NCBI GenBank assembly: GCA_013396995.1
Contig: VWZP01002274.1
Span: forward strand, 558,001-622,000
DNA from: Dicaeum eximium
Taxonomy: Eukaryota; Chordata; Aves; Passeriformes; Dicaeidae
Length of the DNA stretch: 64,000 nucleotides
Direction: 5' to 3'
Part shown: piece after piece, positions 51,001 to 64,000 of the stretch
How the letters are laid out: every line of letters begins with the position of its first letter
Numbering within the stretch: position 1 is the first letter of the stretch
Notes under the pieces: generated by a model
Told to the model about the DNA's origin: nothing
The model's database searches: none
What the model saw: only the letters and a program-made list of their open reading frames with translations
Program-made: the position numbers and the translations under genes

Positions 51001-52147
51001 ATATATTTTTCTTTATTTAACTTTACATGTATAAGATTTCATGCTAATATTCTTACCTACCTACATAAATTTTCATTTGTTTTCTGAAATAAGCAATTCC
51101 TAGGTGTAAAAGAGACCCTATTTAAATACTGCCACAAAAAAACTTTAAACTGAAAAAAAATTAAAAACTTGTGGATTTCTGTCATCCAAGTCCACCTCCA
51201 TGTTAGATACTTCTCTAGCATGCAGGCCTTAGCATTTGCAAGAGCATTAAGAATACAAACTAGCCACTAACCACTTGAATAATCAATTAAAATGGGTTTT
51301 CCAGTATCATAAATGCTAATGTTTTGGGAACAATTCCCCAGACAGTTAATATAGAATTCTGTGAGGAATTAAGACAAAATTAAATAAAAAATATGCTTCA
51401 GCTTATTAAGAATTTAATCATGCTCATTTAACTTGGAAAATAATGGGTGACAAATAACACTAAGTTCTTATATGAAAGATATGAAGGGCATATCTTCCTA
51501 TTCAGATACATTTCAGATTAGAAGAGGCTGTTTTGTACACCAAGACTAAATTTACTGAACCATTAAATCAACTCATTTACAAAGTCACTAAATGTAATAA
51601 AAACAGTGGCTTGTACTGCCATGAAATCACAACAGCCAACACCTTTCAACTCCAGGTCTATTTCTGGCCTAAGAGAAAATTAGAGAAATGATTGAAACAA
51701 GATAAACAAGGGCACTACAATGTATTTGTGCTGTACTAACCCAACATTTTTCATGTGCACCAGTAATGACTGATTTCTTCACTTAAAGTAGTTAAATCTC
51801 TAATTTTTTTTCAGTTTGTTGCAGTGCTTCCTCTGTGCCCTTTTCCCAGAGCAGGGGCAGAGCTGTGGCCTGGAGACAGCCAGGTCACTCCTCAAGGCAG
51901 AGAGGAGTTCTTGAAGCCCCGGCAGCAGGCAGCTCATGTTTTACCAGAGTTCCCAGGCTGCTCAGGGGCAGTCTGATTGCAGAGAAATGCTCTTCTCATT
52001 CCATTCCTTTTGCTGGGGCCAGCCAGGACGCCATGGCAGCAATGCTGAAATGCGCACAGCTTAGAGTGGCTTTTCAGCACTTAAAATAAATGAGATCAGT
52101 TGAGTCTTTTATGAATGAGCAGAGTCCAGGGAAAGTTTTGTGGATCC
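51001..52147. other. Noncoding stretch with a GC-richer patch
   Basis: The patch 51830-52090 is GC-richer and has an 84-codon plus frame with no domain. The upstream part is AT-rich and plain. Confidence 0.45.
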
Positions 52148-52163
52148 TAATTTGCATAATTAA
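52148..52163 (+). promoter_or_regulatory. Composite POU octamer and homeodomain site
   Basis: TAATTTGCATAATTAA contains a perfect octamer ATTTGCAT at 52150-52157, overlapping TAATTA at 52157-52162. Such composites are recognised by POU-domain and paired-type homeodomain factors. A single site is only suggestive. Confidence 0.3.
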
Positions 52164-52856
52164 CAGTGTAGGAAACCCTGGGCCATTCACCCTCTGAGCC
52201 TTGACAATCCAGTGAGTTGGCAGGAAATGAAAGGCCTTGCTCTAGAGGAGGGTTAGATTTTTCTGGGAAGGTTTCTGAGTAGGTTGGGGCTTAGGGACAC
52301 AACCTGAGCTAGAACCTTGAGCTCAAGGCTGGAAACAATTTTGGAGCAACTGGTGCTTGCACAGTTTCTGGAAGGCAAAGAATGATGGTGCTGGAGAAGC
52401 CCCCTGGATTCCTGCTGACAGAGGGAACTCTTGGGAACACCAATTTATGAGTACTTCCATAGGTTCTGGATGAATTCTTTGATGATGATGGGCAGCCAAA
52501 GACTCTCCACCAGCAAACAAGGGCTGGCATCTGAGCTAACTTCCAAGAGCAGGAAGCAGGCAAAGCTTCCAGCCCAAGCACCTCTACTTGTTAGTCCTCA
52601 GAGCAGCAGGGCAGCCTGAACCATGACACCGGGCTTTAGCAGACACTGAAGAAGTCTGCAACATGATGAAGAAAAGACTCTTGAAACTGGGACCATTCAA
52701 TCATCAGATCAAACTCTTACTCAGTGCCTGGAAGCTCATTTCAGCAGCCAACACTTTAAACCTAAAGCCTTTATAAATTCAACTTTTCACACATATGGCC
52801 GAGACGATTGGACTGCAGGAGCTTAATTTCTCCTATTACCTGCTGTAGAGTCTCAG

Positions 52857-53027
52857 AAAATGTATTTTGTGGTGTGAATAGTAGTGGCATTTTTATCAAG
52901 GAAAGAAAGCCAAATTGGGAGGAAGTGAGGTTTCATCAGAAAAAGATAATGCCTACTTCACATGTTCATAAGATGAATGCAAATGAATGCACTCAGAAGT
53001 CTGACTGTGCACAGCTCCAAATCACAG
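52857..53027 (+). other. Possible coding exon, phase 1-1, unknown protein
   Basis: This 171-nt plus block follows a pyrimidine-rich acceptor region (AATTTCTCCTATTACCTGCTGTAG, then AGTCTCAG at 52849-52856) and ends at a good donor, CACAG|GTATGT. It lies in a 153-codon open frame (52808-53269). Both ends are phase 1, the class typical of extracellular modules. The encoded segment has three Cys and many Lys/Asn residues but matches no module I know. The antisense frame (minus 52993-53289) contains a 17-residue hydrophobic stretch, probably a shadow. Chance is a real alternative. Confidence 0.2.
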
Positions 53028-56000
53028 GTATGTGCACATGTGTACACACAGCACAAAGGACAGCATCCTTCTGTAGACAGAAAGACTGTTTTTCATGGCT
53101 GAGAGATAAAAGCATTATCAAATCCTTTTTACACAGAATAACTGTCACTAACATAATGGTTACAACAGCTAGAAAGAATATTAGTGAATTGAAAGAGATG
53201 GCACTGCCCCTTTGGATACTTTCATTACCAGAAGAAATACAGCCTGCAGTGCTTAGCTGCAATCCCTGAATTCTTCTTCCACCAAGCATCGATTTTTTGG
53301 AAGTCTGATTATCAGCAGGTGAAAAAACCCCACACAGTAGATGACTTACCCTCTCTCAAAGGTGCATGGAGTCATCCAAAAGAATGATATTGATTATTCT
53401 GTATAATCACCTGCAGTTCCTAGATTTACATCAGGGGTATCAGAGAATTATAGTATTATTTTAAAGAAAGGCATTAAACAAATGTTTGTACTACTAACCT
53501 CCATGCCCAGCCTTTACGTGTCATACATTCTAAGTTCAGCTGACCTTTCAATTCCCTTTCTCAATCCCTAAATAGAGAGAAGACTGTATACCTTGTGTGC
53601 TGTCCAGTTATTAGCTCAGAAAGGTACTTTTAACCACTAAATGAGTTCCTTTACATAGCAAGTCCCATGGTTACAACTGAACTGCCTCTAGAAAGCTGAG
53701 GCCAAGCAGCAGCAGACTGGCTGAGCAGTCAAGCAGCAAGAGGCACAAGTCTGGTGTAACACTTTGCAGCAGCAGGAGCTACTTACACATTTCTTTAGGT
53801 GAAGGAAACTTTCATTTTGAACCAAAGAAATCACCAATTGGATGGCAAGGCTGGACATGTTCTCAAAGTTTGTCTATGCATAGTGAGAGAGTCACTGTAT
53901 CACAGTTCCAGCATGACATCGAGTTGTCCTGGAATTTTACAGAATTTCAAGTTTATATGAGGTGAAATTCTCCTCATTTCCCCTGGTTGTTTTGGTTGCT
54001 TTGTGAGTTGTGTTGTTCTTTTTGTTTGCTTGGTTTTTGTTTCTTTTCCTTTTTGAATTTGATGCTGATTAATGTAATAACTGATTCAAGTAATGGTTTT
54101 AAACAATTGTTAGGGAATACTCCAGAGATGCAATTTCAGTTTCAATTTCCAACACCTAAGAAGCTTTATTTAGAGAATGAAATGAGCTTTAATCAAACTG
54201 ATAGAAGCTCCGTGAATTTCAAATTTTATCGTACAGCATTATGTAGCAGGAACAAAATTACTTTCTGTTGACTGTTTCATTAGCTCTCATTATGCAGTTC
54301 TATCATACATAACTGGAAAAATCTTATTTAATCCTTACTAAATACGACAAAGACCTCGAGTGAACCATTTTAAGTTTAGATCTTCTTATCAGAAGTCTTC
54401 ATGTTAAAGGCATAGAGAACTTTGATTCTAAAGAAACTGTCTGTGCAAGAATACTTACATAATAAATGAGATTATTTCTACCCCAGAACTCAACATCACC
54501 AGAAATCTTTTAGGAAACTAAACTCTCAGATATCTAATAAAACATAAAAGCTGTGCCTTGGAAGTGGCTCTGACTTAATGTTACAGAACTGAACCAGACT
54601 GCTATTAAGTGACACATTCACTTCTATACCAGCTCCACATCTCTGACAAAGCACTGAGTTGGCTTTAGACTGTGAGTAAAGCTGGAATTTGGTTTTTCCA
54701 GCTGCAGCCAGCCCAAGTGGCTCACAGAGTGCAACATCCCCAGAGGCAGCACAAAGAAGGGAGTCAGCCTGAGGACTGGGAACAGGAATATTCCTCTCAG
54801 TGGCAGGGAACAATGCCATTGGCTCAGCCACAGCACATGGCTTTACCCAAGGATAAAACATGTCACAACTGTCACAACTCAGCTTTGTCTGAGCTCACTG
54901 GAGTCACGTGCATTTCCACTGGGGACCTACCTTCAGAAATGCATACTTCTAAGAACATACAACTCAAGGGCATATACTGTGACAGAAGAGATGTCTCATT
55001 CCTCAAAGCAGGCACAGGTCTTTGCTCAACAACAGCTTTTGTCAACAGCTACTTGTCCTATTTAATAATCAAACCATTCTGAAAGGCTGGTGGAAAAGCT
55101 TCCCCAAGAAATCACCTCAATTCCCCTCCCTCCTCTGCTATTCTGCCTCTTTTTTTTGGCTTCTTAACCCTATGCTATATGATCCCATCCTGCTCCTTAA
55201 TTCCAACATCCTTCCCCTTGCGCCAGCTTTGGGGCTTTCATATCTCACTGACTTGTTTCAATTTCTGAAGTCTGCAGGAAAAAAACTTCCCGGAAAATGA
55301 TTTACACACACATTGTTTTATCTTCCTACCAGCTGGAGCTGCACAGGTTCCCAGAGGGGTGTGCTGAAAGGCAAAACTCATGCAATGAAGTGCCCAGAGC
55401 ATGTGGGTAGTAACTGAGGGGGGAGTGTGTACGTGGAGACAGCAAATGCAGTGCTGGGAATGCTCCCTCTGGCAAAGTGAGGTATAAATGGGCTCAGAAA
55501 CACAGTCAATCTGTACTTTGAGGCCAGCAGATATTTGGAATGCTGTTTGGACCAGTCTACAGCAGAGCCAGACATCAATCATTTGGCCTTGGCTGCTAAG
55601 TTCTGTATTTAAACCATAGAAAGGCATCCTTACCTAAGAATTCCAGGTGCCACACCACCTCTTTACCACGTAACCAAAAGACAAAGACACATAGTCCATC
55701 CTGAATGAGGAAAAGGGAACAATAAATGCTTTTTGCACTTTCAACACAAGGCTTTCTTCCAACAGAAGACACCAAACAGCACTCAGTGTACATAAGGCCA
55801 GCATAATGACTCCAGTAAACATGAGGAAGGAGATAAAATCAAAGCACATATTTTACTGCTTTCACATAGTATGTTCCAAAATGACTCCTCAAGGATGCAC
55901 AGAAACAGCAGATCATGTAGTGTTAAAAACAAGAAAGCAGAGAGAACTCTGTATCTGCTATTTCCTGAGCAGCTTCAAGCAGGCAGGCTCTCTGCAAGGC

Positions 56001-59000
56001 TTTTTGTAACATTCAAGGGCTACAAGAGCAATCTGACTTTGCTGCCCCTGCTCCCCTGTGTGGCTGCCTCAGCTGCACGTTTGTTTGCCTGCATTTCCAG
56101 CACCTCCTACATGGACAAGCTGATTGAATGGCTCCCTGCAGCTCTGACCTGCTATCCAGCCCTGGAATGAGAAACAGGATATGACATGACAAGATGGTAT
56201 TGCAGAAGAGCCTTCATAGCCCAAAAGCTGCCAGGGTCTATCCTCATTGCAGTCCAGGTCTGAACCCTCTGACACACTCACAGCCATGGGCTCTGTCAGT
56301 GTTACCAGGGGAAATCCCACCAATATCACTGGAGTTGCACCTCACATCCTGAGACAGGGCGCAGACAGACAAGACTCCAGAATACCCTAAAGAACCTCCT
56401 CAATTTTAGACAACTGAAAAGTGAAAATTCCAGGTTCTTTTCCAAATTATTTTTCCTCTCTCTCTTGGTTTGTTTGGTGTCTGTTTTTACTCAGTTATCT
56501 GCTGCAGCCCTCTTTACTGGTCACAGGCTTTTAAAATTCTCTATCTACCCTCTATTGGCAAATCAATGAAAGAGAAGCTGGAATGACTAAGTATTCAACC
56601 CCTTGTGTCTAGGTTTGTTGGGGTTTTTTATCGTTGTGCATAAAATACATAGACAGACTTTCTAATCAATGAAAAGGTATAATTCTCTTTTCTATTTGCA
56701 GTTAGATATGCACAAATGATATTTAGACACAGCAATCCTCCAGGACAAGATTCCAATCCACTGAATGTACACATTGCAAATCAGGTCAGGGACCTCTGGG
56801 AGAGCTGGTCACAGTTCCCACAAGCTCTGACCAAACTCTTGTGCTAACAAAGTCTGTCACTTGGAGTAGCACAGGCAGCACAGCACAAACCCTTTAAGAC
56901 TGCTCCCTGCTGTGCCCCAAAGGTTGCAAAAAGGAAAAGGAAGGTATGTAGAGAAGTTCAATATCACTGAAAAAACTCCTCATTATACACCAAGCTCTAA
57001 ATAATGTGACTGGGACAATGAAATTAAGTTTTAACATTAATAACAGACTCTTGATTTCCAGATTTCTATGCTGTACCAATGTATTGGGTTTATGTGGCTA
57101 TTGTGATACTTATCTTCAGAGATAACACCCAGGTTTGTCATCCCAGCCCTTATTATGTAAGGCATTTTCTGTGTGAATTTCATGCCCTAACACTGTTTTA
57201 TAGATTTCTGCAGCATCCTGTCCTGGAGCTTATTGTTGAAGGCAGACTCTGCAAAAAGCCCGGCTGAATTGTGGAGGCTATGCTGCCGGGATAAACAACA
57301 CACTGATCACTTGTTTATTCCATCTGGTCCAAGAAGCACAATCAAATGCACTTGGAAGAAAACAACTCTTTTAACAATCCTGTTACTTACTCCTTTTTGA
57401 CCCCAGTGTAGGGGTGGAACAACTTGCTAACAAGGTTTAATGAAAAGCTACGAAACTTGACCCCAAATGACTAATGTGAATCCAGAAGCTGCTGCCATTG
57501 AAAAACACCAGTTGTGTATCTGAACTTTGGTAGATTAAAATTAAGATTTTGATGTAAAAATGCAGTTGCAAATCTTGTGATTGTTTTTGTAAACCCTTAT
57601 AATTGATACACACACAAAAGCCTAAATCTCTATTTCAGTGTTAGCAAATGGTATATGAGACTGCTCTAGCTGGCATATTACAATAAGGGATGGTAATTCC
57701 TTAAATTCATATGGAAAAGGTTACTGATGTTAATGCAAGAGGTTAGAAGCCTAATCTAATAAAGAAATACACACCTGTGGTATTTAAGGACAAAATTCAC
57801 CTCAGTTAATGTGAGTTGTCTGTAAAGTGTCTACATGAGCTTTGTTCAGTTAGTGAAGAGGCAGACACTGGCATGATTCTGCTTTCCAGACTGAGACTGC
57901 TCCATAAAACACCATTAACTACAGCCTAAAAATGCTTCTTTTGCTTCATTTACTATAAAAGGAATGTAGATGACAAGCTCAGATATAGATATAATACATG
58001 CCTACACTTGGGCTGCTGAATCCTGTCTTAATGTAAAAAGTTTTGGAAAAAGAGTGTATAATCAAGATGTTTTGCTTTAACATTTATACCACTGAGATTT
58101 CATGGTTTGCTTTGATATAAAATCAGAATTGGTTGTTGAAGGGATAGCTTTCCTACATGCAAAGAATTTTAATTATAAAAAATTGTTAGCATGGGTTTGG
58201 ATTAAAAACAGGTTGAAGGCCATAAATGAAGACTGTGGCTGAATACCAGGCATGGAACAAGAACAGACATGGAATTTGGAATAGCCCACATACCTGGTTG
58301 TGATTAATTTTGTCACTAGGCAGCTGGAAATAAGCAGCTATACTATTTCAACCAATCTGCTCATAATATTAAGTTTCACTGAAATTGATAGTCTAATGTG
58401 GATTAAAGAAAACATTATTAGGGAAACAAAAGAAAATAGGCAAGAGTTCTCCCAGGAAAAAAGATTCAGACTGGAATACATACAAGCTAATAGCTGGAGA
58501 ATGAAAATCCAAAATAAGGGTAATTCAAGAGATGTGAAAACTTGGAAATCAGTAATTTTGAAATAAACCTAGGGGTGATAGTGAAAGATAATTAAACCTC
58601 TATTCGTAGTGCAGTGTGTAAGTCTGAAAAGTTAATGCAATTTTGTGTTGCAGAGACATGCACATTATATAAACCACAAAGAACTAACAGTTTGCTCTCC
58701 AGAGCCTGACACATTGCCTTGGGTTCTAAGAAAGTTGTTACCATGATTTAGAAGACCAAATAATGACACTTAATCTCAGTATTTTTTAACAACTAGGTTC
58801 AGATGACATTTCTCAAGCAGTTTTATGAGTATTTTGTCAAATTTAATAAGCTGCACACTAGATAAAACAGAATGCCTACATGATCCATAATGGCTAACTG
58901 TGTTTTCCATCTCATTTCTGTCTATTTTGAAAGTTTTCCAGGCCTAATTCAAACTTTGCCAATTAACAGCTCCATAAGCAAAGAATTCTAGACACTGCAT

Positions 59001-59230
59001 CATCTCCCCTTCTAAAGACACTGCTGAGATATTGGTCATGTGCATCTGGGATATTGGTGACTGACCAGTAGGCTGTGATGTTACAAATTTGAATGTTTTT
59101 TTTTTAAAGTACGCTGACATTCACTCCATTAACATAATGGTTAAGCAGAGCCCACTGTGTTATTATTTCCTCATTACTTTACCTGTGCTAGCAATCCAAC
59201 CACTGTAATCCGTACTTCAAAAACCCTTGC
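53028..59230. other. Noncoding stretch, no gene recognised
   Basis: The sequence is AT-rich with many short frames, the longest 136 codons (plus 54672-55082) and 129 codons (minus 55238-55627). Both lie in GC-balanced patches with open frames on the other strand, and neither has a domain. A T-run of about 10 lies near 59098. No RNA gene or transposon is recognised. Confidence 0.5.
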
Positions 59231-59234
59231 TCAC

Positions 59235-59418
59235 ATCACTGAGAATTTCAGAAATTGCTATTATCCTTTGGGAATTAAATAGTAGCATTTGAGACTGTCT
59301 TTCAAAATAATTTGGAGTGAGACTTGCCAAGTTCATAAGCTCAGGGTGCTTGTTGGTAAGAATGTGAATCCCTGGAGCTAGGCTGGCTGTAAATTTCAAC
59401 ATGTCATTGATTTTCTCT
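59235..59418 (-). other. Possible coding exon, unknown protein
   Basis: This 184-nt minus block follows a good acceptor, CTTCCTTTTTGTAG, and ends at a donor-like GTGAGC. The frame is open across it and beyond in both directions. The 61-residue peptide is balanced in composition, with stretches such as LKFTASLAPGIHILTNKHPE and a Leu/Ile-rich helical end, and looks more protein-like than most frames here. The start is phase 2 and the end phase 0. A second minus frame at 59511-59705 (64 codons) lies just upstream but shows no matching donor. I recognise no family. Confidence 0.2.
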
Positions 59419-62400
59419 CTACAAAAAGGAAGCTTCAGTTTGGATCTGCAGCCTCTACCCACACACATTTGAAAAGTAGATGATTGTAATTTTCTAGCTT
59501 AAGAGGAGTTCTATAAATACAGCCCAACATTCAGTTTTACTAAAGATGATGTGTCTGGAAGACGTATGTGCACAAGTGCTCTGCTACTGTGAGTGAGTCT
59601 TGCTGAGAAAATGGCACCAAAACTCATCCTTTTTATGTAGCTTGCCCATGTGTCATCAGAAGCCATTTCAGCAAAGGATTGTTCCATGAAAAATGAATGT
59701 GCCACACAATCAAGCTCAAAAGAAATTGTGGAATCAGCAAATGATTTGTGAGGTAAGCCAATGGTGATGTAAAGTGAAAGAGGGATTTTTTATCCCTGTT
59801 ATTTCCACTGAAGCAGGGCACTATTACACTGCACTAGGGGAGAGAACAGAAGCAGTAAATGCTCCCAGCTACACCACCCCAGCAGCTCTGTACTCACAAC
59901 TCACTGTGTGGCCAGCACAAAGCACCTCCTGCAGCATCACCTCACAGACACATTTTCATGTCCCACAGAGTGGCACAGTTCCAGTGAATGTAACCTACCA
60001 GCTAATATCCCAAATGCCTCTTAAAAGGTTAACTGCCATCAGTGACACTAAAAAAATACACAGCTGATGAAAAAGAAAACCTAAACCCACTTTCTTACCC
60101 AGGATGTATCAGCTCTAATGAACATGCTGTTCTTAACATTGCATTTATTTGAGGAAACTGATCTGGCTAATTGCACAAAATGTAAGGGATGATATTTAGT
60201 GAAGAAGACCATAAGTAAAGTAAATCTCTTTAATCAAATTTACTTTTTTTCCTCCATATTTTGAGGAGGAGAATCAGTCGGGGTTTTCTTTTCTTTTTAC
60301 TTTTCTGCCTTTAAAAAACTCCTGTAGTAGCTAAGAAGAGGTTTCTCTCAGTATTCAGAAGACGCATTTTGTCAGCTAACTCCAGATCATGGATATTTCA
60401 AGGTATTTTCTTAATAAAATTCAACATTCAGGGCTCCTGTTCATCCTCATCAATGTTGAAAGACTCTTCTATTTCAAAATTGTTAAAATCCTTCAATTTA
60501 ATGTCTTTGTGCCATGAAGTGATGCAGATGAAACTGTGAAAATTCAGAAGTGATGAAACATGATGACTGCATAACTAGTGCCTATCCTGGTATTGCTGTA
60601 GATGAATATCAGCCAAGAGGTACTTCTCTAGGCTTTTCTACTGTGCCATCCTGGCTGGCAAGTTCTCCTGATGGGGAAAACAATACCATAAAAAGGGCAA
60701 AAAACCCTGAATTATTTCCATCTTGATTACGTGACATTGCAGATTCCAGCACAGCAGTCAGAGAGCTTGTATAAACATTTTAGAAAAAAAAAAATTTTTA
60801 CGGACCACTAAGGCTTTCTTTTGCTCTCAAGTACATTGGTTCATCTTACCCAGTTAAATAAATAAATACACTTGATCAAGAGCCCTTTTGTTGGCGCTTC
60901 CTGAAAGCAGCTGAGACATGGAGAAGTGCCCATTTCCATATGCAGAATATGGCAGGGGTGGCTGCACAAGCCCATGCCCCTGAATGCTGATTACCCTGGA
61001 GCCCAGGGAGAAGCAGAGCCAGGCTCATCAGCATGCAGGTGTCACTCAGGCATGCCCAGCTCTGTGCCCAGCAGCACTGCTGCTAACTGAGCTGCAAAGG
61101 GCCCCACTGCTCCAGGCCAGGGCATCAGCAGCCCCTCGTGCTTGGCAAATATGCTGGAGAGGAATCTTGTCAAGCTAATTATCAACTAAGATCTCTCCAG
61201 ATTGTTTTTGGCAATGATTTATTAAACAAGTTTGGTGTTCATCTCCAGCAGGATGTTTCCAAGCAAAATTTTGTGTCTAACTGAAAACAGATGCTTCATA
61301 GGAGTGTTTCAAGAGAAAGCTTTCTTTGTTTTTATTTTATGGAAGGAATTTGGTGTTTGTTGAGTGGAATGGAGACAGTTTCTTACAAGATAAGTGGGAA
61401 ATTAAAACATCCAGATTTGCCAATTCAAAATGTGGCTTTCTGCTTAGCATATCCTTTCTCTGACATGGGGAGCAGTCCTTGCAAGACAGCTGGACTGCTG
61501 CCACAGCCTCCCTGTCTGACTTGTTCCTATTCATCACTTTCAAGTTAACACTAAATCCCACAAGCAGTGATCAACACACACCACCCATTTTTTATCTCCA
61601 CTCTCTGAACCCTTCACCAAGTCCCCTCAAAGCCAGGACAGTGGCTGGCAAGGCTTTCACTCTGTGTGGAAATAACCTGGCCAAGAGCTCAGCTGAACAG
61701 GTTATGCCTACCTTAACATCATTTCTCCAGTGCTAGAGAAGCTCTAACTGGTGACATCCACCATCTTCACACTACCAGGATGCTCTTCACCTCTGCCTTT
61801 CAGTATTTCTACACCTTTTATTCACATACACATACTCACAACACACACAATACAGTGCAAGTGCAGGCAAGGTTGTTCCTTTTGCTCTCTGAGATGAGAG
61901 AAAAACATCAGCTCAAAAGAAAAACATGTGACAGCCTAAGCAATACATCCTTGCCATTTATTATCTTGTGTTAGCACTGAAAAAAATTCTGATGCATGCC
62001 CAAGCCACACTTCAAAATTATTTGGGAAGGTGTTACTCAGGTCTAAACCAGGCTGAGAGTCTTTTTGCCAGTTTAACAGCTGAGGTGAATCAGATGCAGA
62101 TACAGAAATGTTTGAATCATCAGAAAAGTCCAGCACACCAAACACATTCAGGAAAACAGAAACCCACCAGTTCACTTCAATCTCAGCTGGACACAGGACA
62201 CATGTGGGCCCCAGTTGCACTGTCTGACTATGCAAAGGTGAACTGCAAATGACTGAAATGAAAGGCTAGGCCAGGCACACCCTCTTCTCCCCCGAGTCTC
62301 ATTTCATCTCTTCTCAGTCTTCATTTTTCAATAGCAAGCTGACAAACAAAGCTCTGTTGCATGAGACAGACTGCAGTTTGTAGATCCTTTTCACCTAAGC

Positions 62401-64000
62401 ACAAGCATTTCTTAGATATTTCTACTAGCATCCTGCCTGCTCTCTCAGAGAAAAAACTGAAATTTCCTTTGTGCTTATTTTTTTAGTCCACTGCATCTCT
62501 ACCTGAACATACCCCATCCTCCAGTACATCAGGTGAGATGCACAAAGAGCCTGAGATGCACAGAGAACCTTGGGGTCCATGCTGTATTTTACACCCCCTT
62601 ACAGCTGTGGAAGTCAGTACACAAAACTTACATTTCCTAGGCAGTCTTCTGGCTCAGAGTGCTTGTGATTATATAACCCATTATGGTCTGGATATACAAA
62701 AGATTATTCACTAAGGGAACTGAGGAGAAACTTCTCTGTGTACAGCAGGAAAGCAGCCAGTGGAACTGACTGACAAATGCAGCAAAAGAGGCTCAATCTG
62801 TGAGTGATTTTAAGAAATGAGTGACATAAAAAGGATAAAGTAATTACATAAAAGAAGGGAGTGCAAACAACAGAAAGGCAGATGGGCACACAGAGCATGG
62901 AAAGGCTCTGCTGTCTTTCAGTTCCCAAGATGTTCCACATAATCATTTACTATTAGCTCTAATTGACTTCAGTGCAACAAAAGCACAAGACATTTCTGGA
63001 CAAGCAAAATACACAGGCACTGCTGCGTAGCAGCACAAAAGAAGTGTAACTACTTCAGGGAAGTCATGGCTTGGCAGCTGATGAAAAGAAAGGAGGAAAT
63101 AGTTATTCTCTGCATATTTTTCTTAAGCCTGTATAGTGTACAACTACCTCACACAAACAATGCCACCTACCTTACATGACCACCCTAGGGGTAAGGTAAT
63201 TAAGTTACCTGGTAGAGATTGGTGCTTAATTCAAGGTCAAACTAAATTGTACTTGGAAAGCTTGGCAACATGTTCATGTTTATTCCTGTGCCAGAAAATT
63301 GCTATTGAATGTGGCTCCCATTGTGGGCTTTACCACTTTTCATAATCCTCACCTGCTGCTGACCATTTAATAATCACATTTCTCAGCTGAATTTGACATT
63401 AATTGACACACCTCCTTCTACCACCCTACTTTAATAACACAACTCAAATACAAAATCTTTATTGTTAGCCTAGCAATGTAATAGAAAAGGAGAACAGGAA
63501 AAGACTGCAGTTCTCCCAAAATGAACCATGGCACATATGTTTGCTCATACATCACTCACTGTACTGTATGGACACTGAGTAGCAGTTACTCTCATACTAA
63601 ATTATGTTGGTTTTGCTGACATGCAAATATGATTTAGCTTTTGTGTTACATGTGGCTAAATATTGTGCATTCTTTGTACTAGAGCCTAAAGAAATATAAG
63701 TCACTACAAAAGCAAAAGCCTGAAAAAGTAACTCTCCAATAAGTCTTGTATCAGCATGAACTCTGAGTATGAATGGTAGGTACTGATTTAAAAATAGTGA
63801 AATTAATAAACAAGTTTATCAATAACAGGAAAGAGTGAAAATTACCTATTACTGAGGTTTACAAACATGAGTTTTCAGCATTTCTGCAACTTAAAGCCAG
63901 ACATATCTTTTGGAAACTCAGCATTTTAACATTTAAAAACAAACCAACATTCATCCCTTTTTTCTCCACTTTTACGTTTCAACTCCCAACACTTTGAACA
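59419..64000. other. Noncoding stretch, no gene recognised
   Basis: The patch 60950-61150 is GC-richer, with a 64-codon plus frame that looks like a composition effect. An A-run of 11 lies at 60784-60794, followed directly by a T-run, and (AAAT)3 lies near 60856-60868. The remainder to 64000 is AT-rich without gene, RNA gene or transposon signals. Confidence 0.5.
62534..62569. repeat. 18-bp tandem duplication, two mismatches
   Basis: Units beginning TGAGATGCACA lie at 62534-62551 and 62552-62569, differing at two positions. This is a local duplication with no evident function. Confidence 0.88.

Noticed and set aside
52993..53289. Antisense frame with a 17-residue hydrophobic stretch, a possible membrane microprotein
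   Set aside because: It overlaps the better supported plus-strand candidate exon and lacks a promoter or splice context; the stretch probably comes from the T-rich complement.
1..64000. Prokaryotic operons, CRISPR arrays, prophage or a mitochondrial insertion
   Set aside because: There are no packed open frames, ribosome-binding sites, regularly spaced repeats or recognisable mitochondrial gene sequence; composition and splice-like signals point to vertebrate nuclear DNA.

Overview
This window looks like vertebrate nuclear DNA, most probably from a bird and perhaps a songbird. It is AT-rich, poor in CpG and free of operons. Splice-site-like and AATAAA-like sequences are scattered through it, and no long open frame interrupts it. 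I saw no Alu-, B1/B2- or L1-like sequence and no complete CR1 or LTR element in 64 kb. That sparsity suits an avian genome better than a mammalian one, but the species call is inference. I find no certain protein-coding gene, tRNA, rRNA, snRNA or CpG island, and the window reads as a large intron or intergenic (gene-desert) region.

Layout. 1-8.5 kb is unannotatable sequence with small repeats. 8.5-9.2 kb is relatively CpG-rich and may be regulatory. 10.2-14.7 kb holds three minus-strand frames bounded by plausible splice sites; two of them are phase-compatible with each other. 14.9-27.5 kb is plain, apart from an 18-bp perfect palindrome near 24.4 kb and simple A-rich tracts. 27.5-34.2 kb has several blocks that resemble conserved noncoding elements, a 45-bp-period tandem duplication and a G-run cluster with an E-box. 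34.9 kb has a large imperfect hairpin. 41.7-43.3 kb and 48.1-52.2 kb hold further blocks dense in homeodomain and POU motifs. 52.8-53.0 kb (plus) and 59.2-59.4 kb (minus) each hold one more possible exon. The rest is featureless to my eye.

If anything in the window works together, the most economical reading is a set of homeodomain/POU/TCF-type enhancer candidates spread through a gene-poor interval or long intron. I cannot measure conservation, so every enhancer call rests on local motif density and composition. The possible exons rest on open frame, splice-site fit and codon phase only. None matched a protein family I know, and in this much sequence several such frames are expected by chance. 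I found no convincing novel biological system here.
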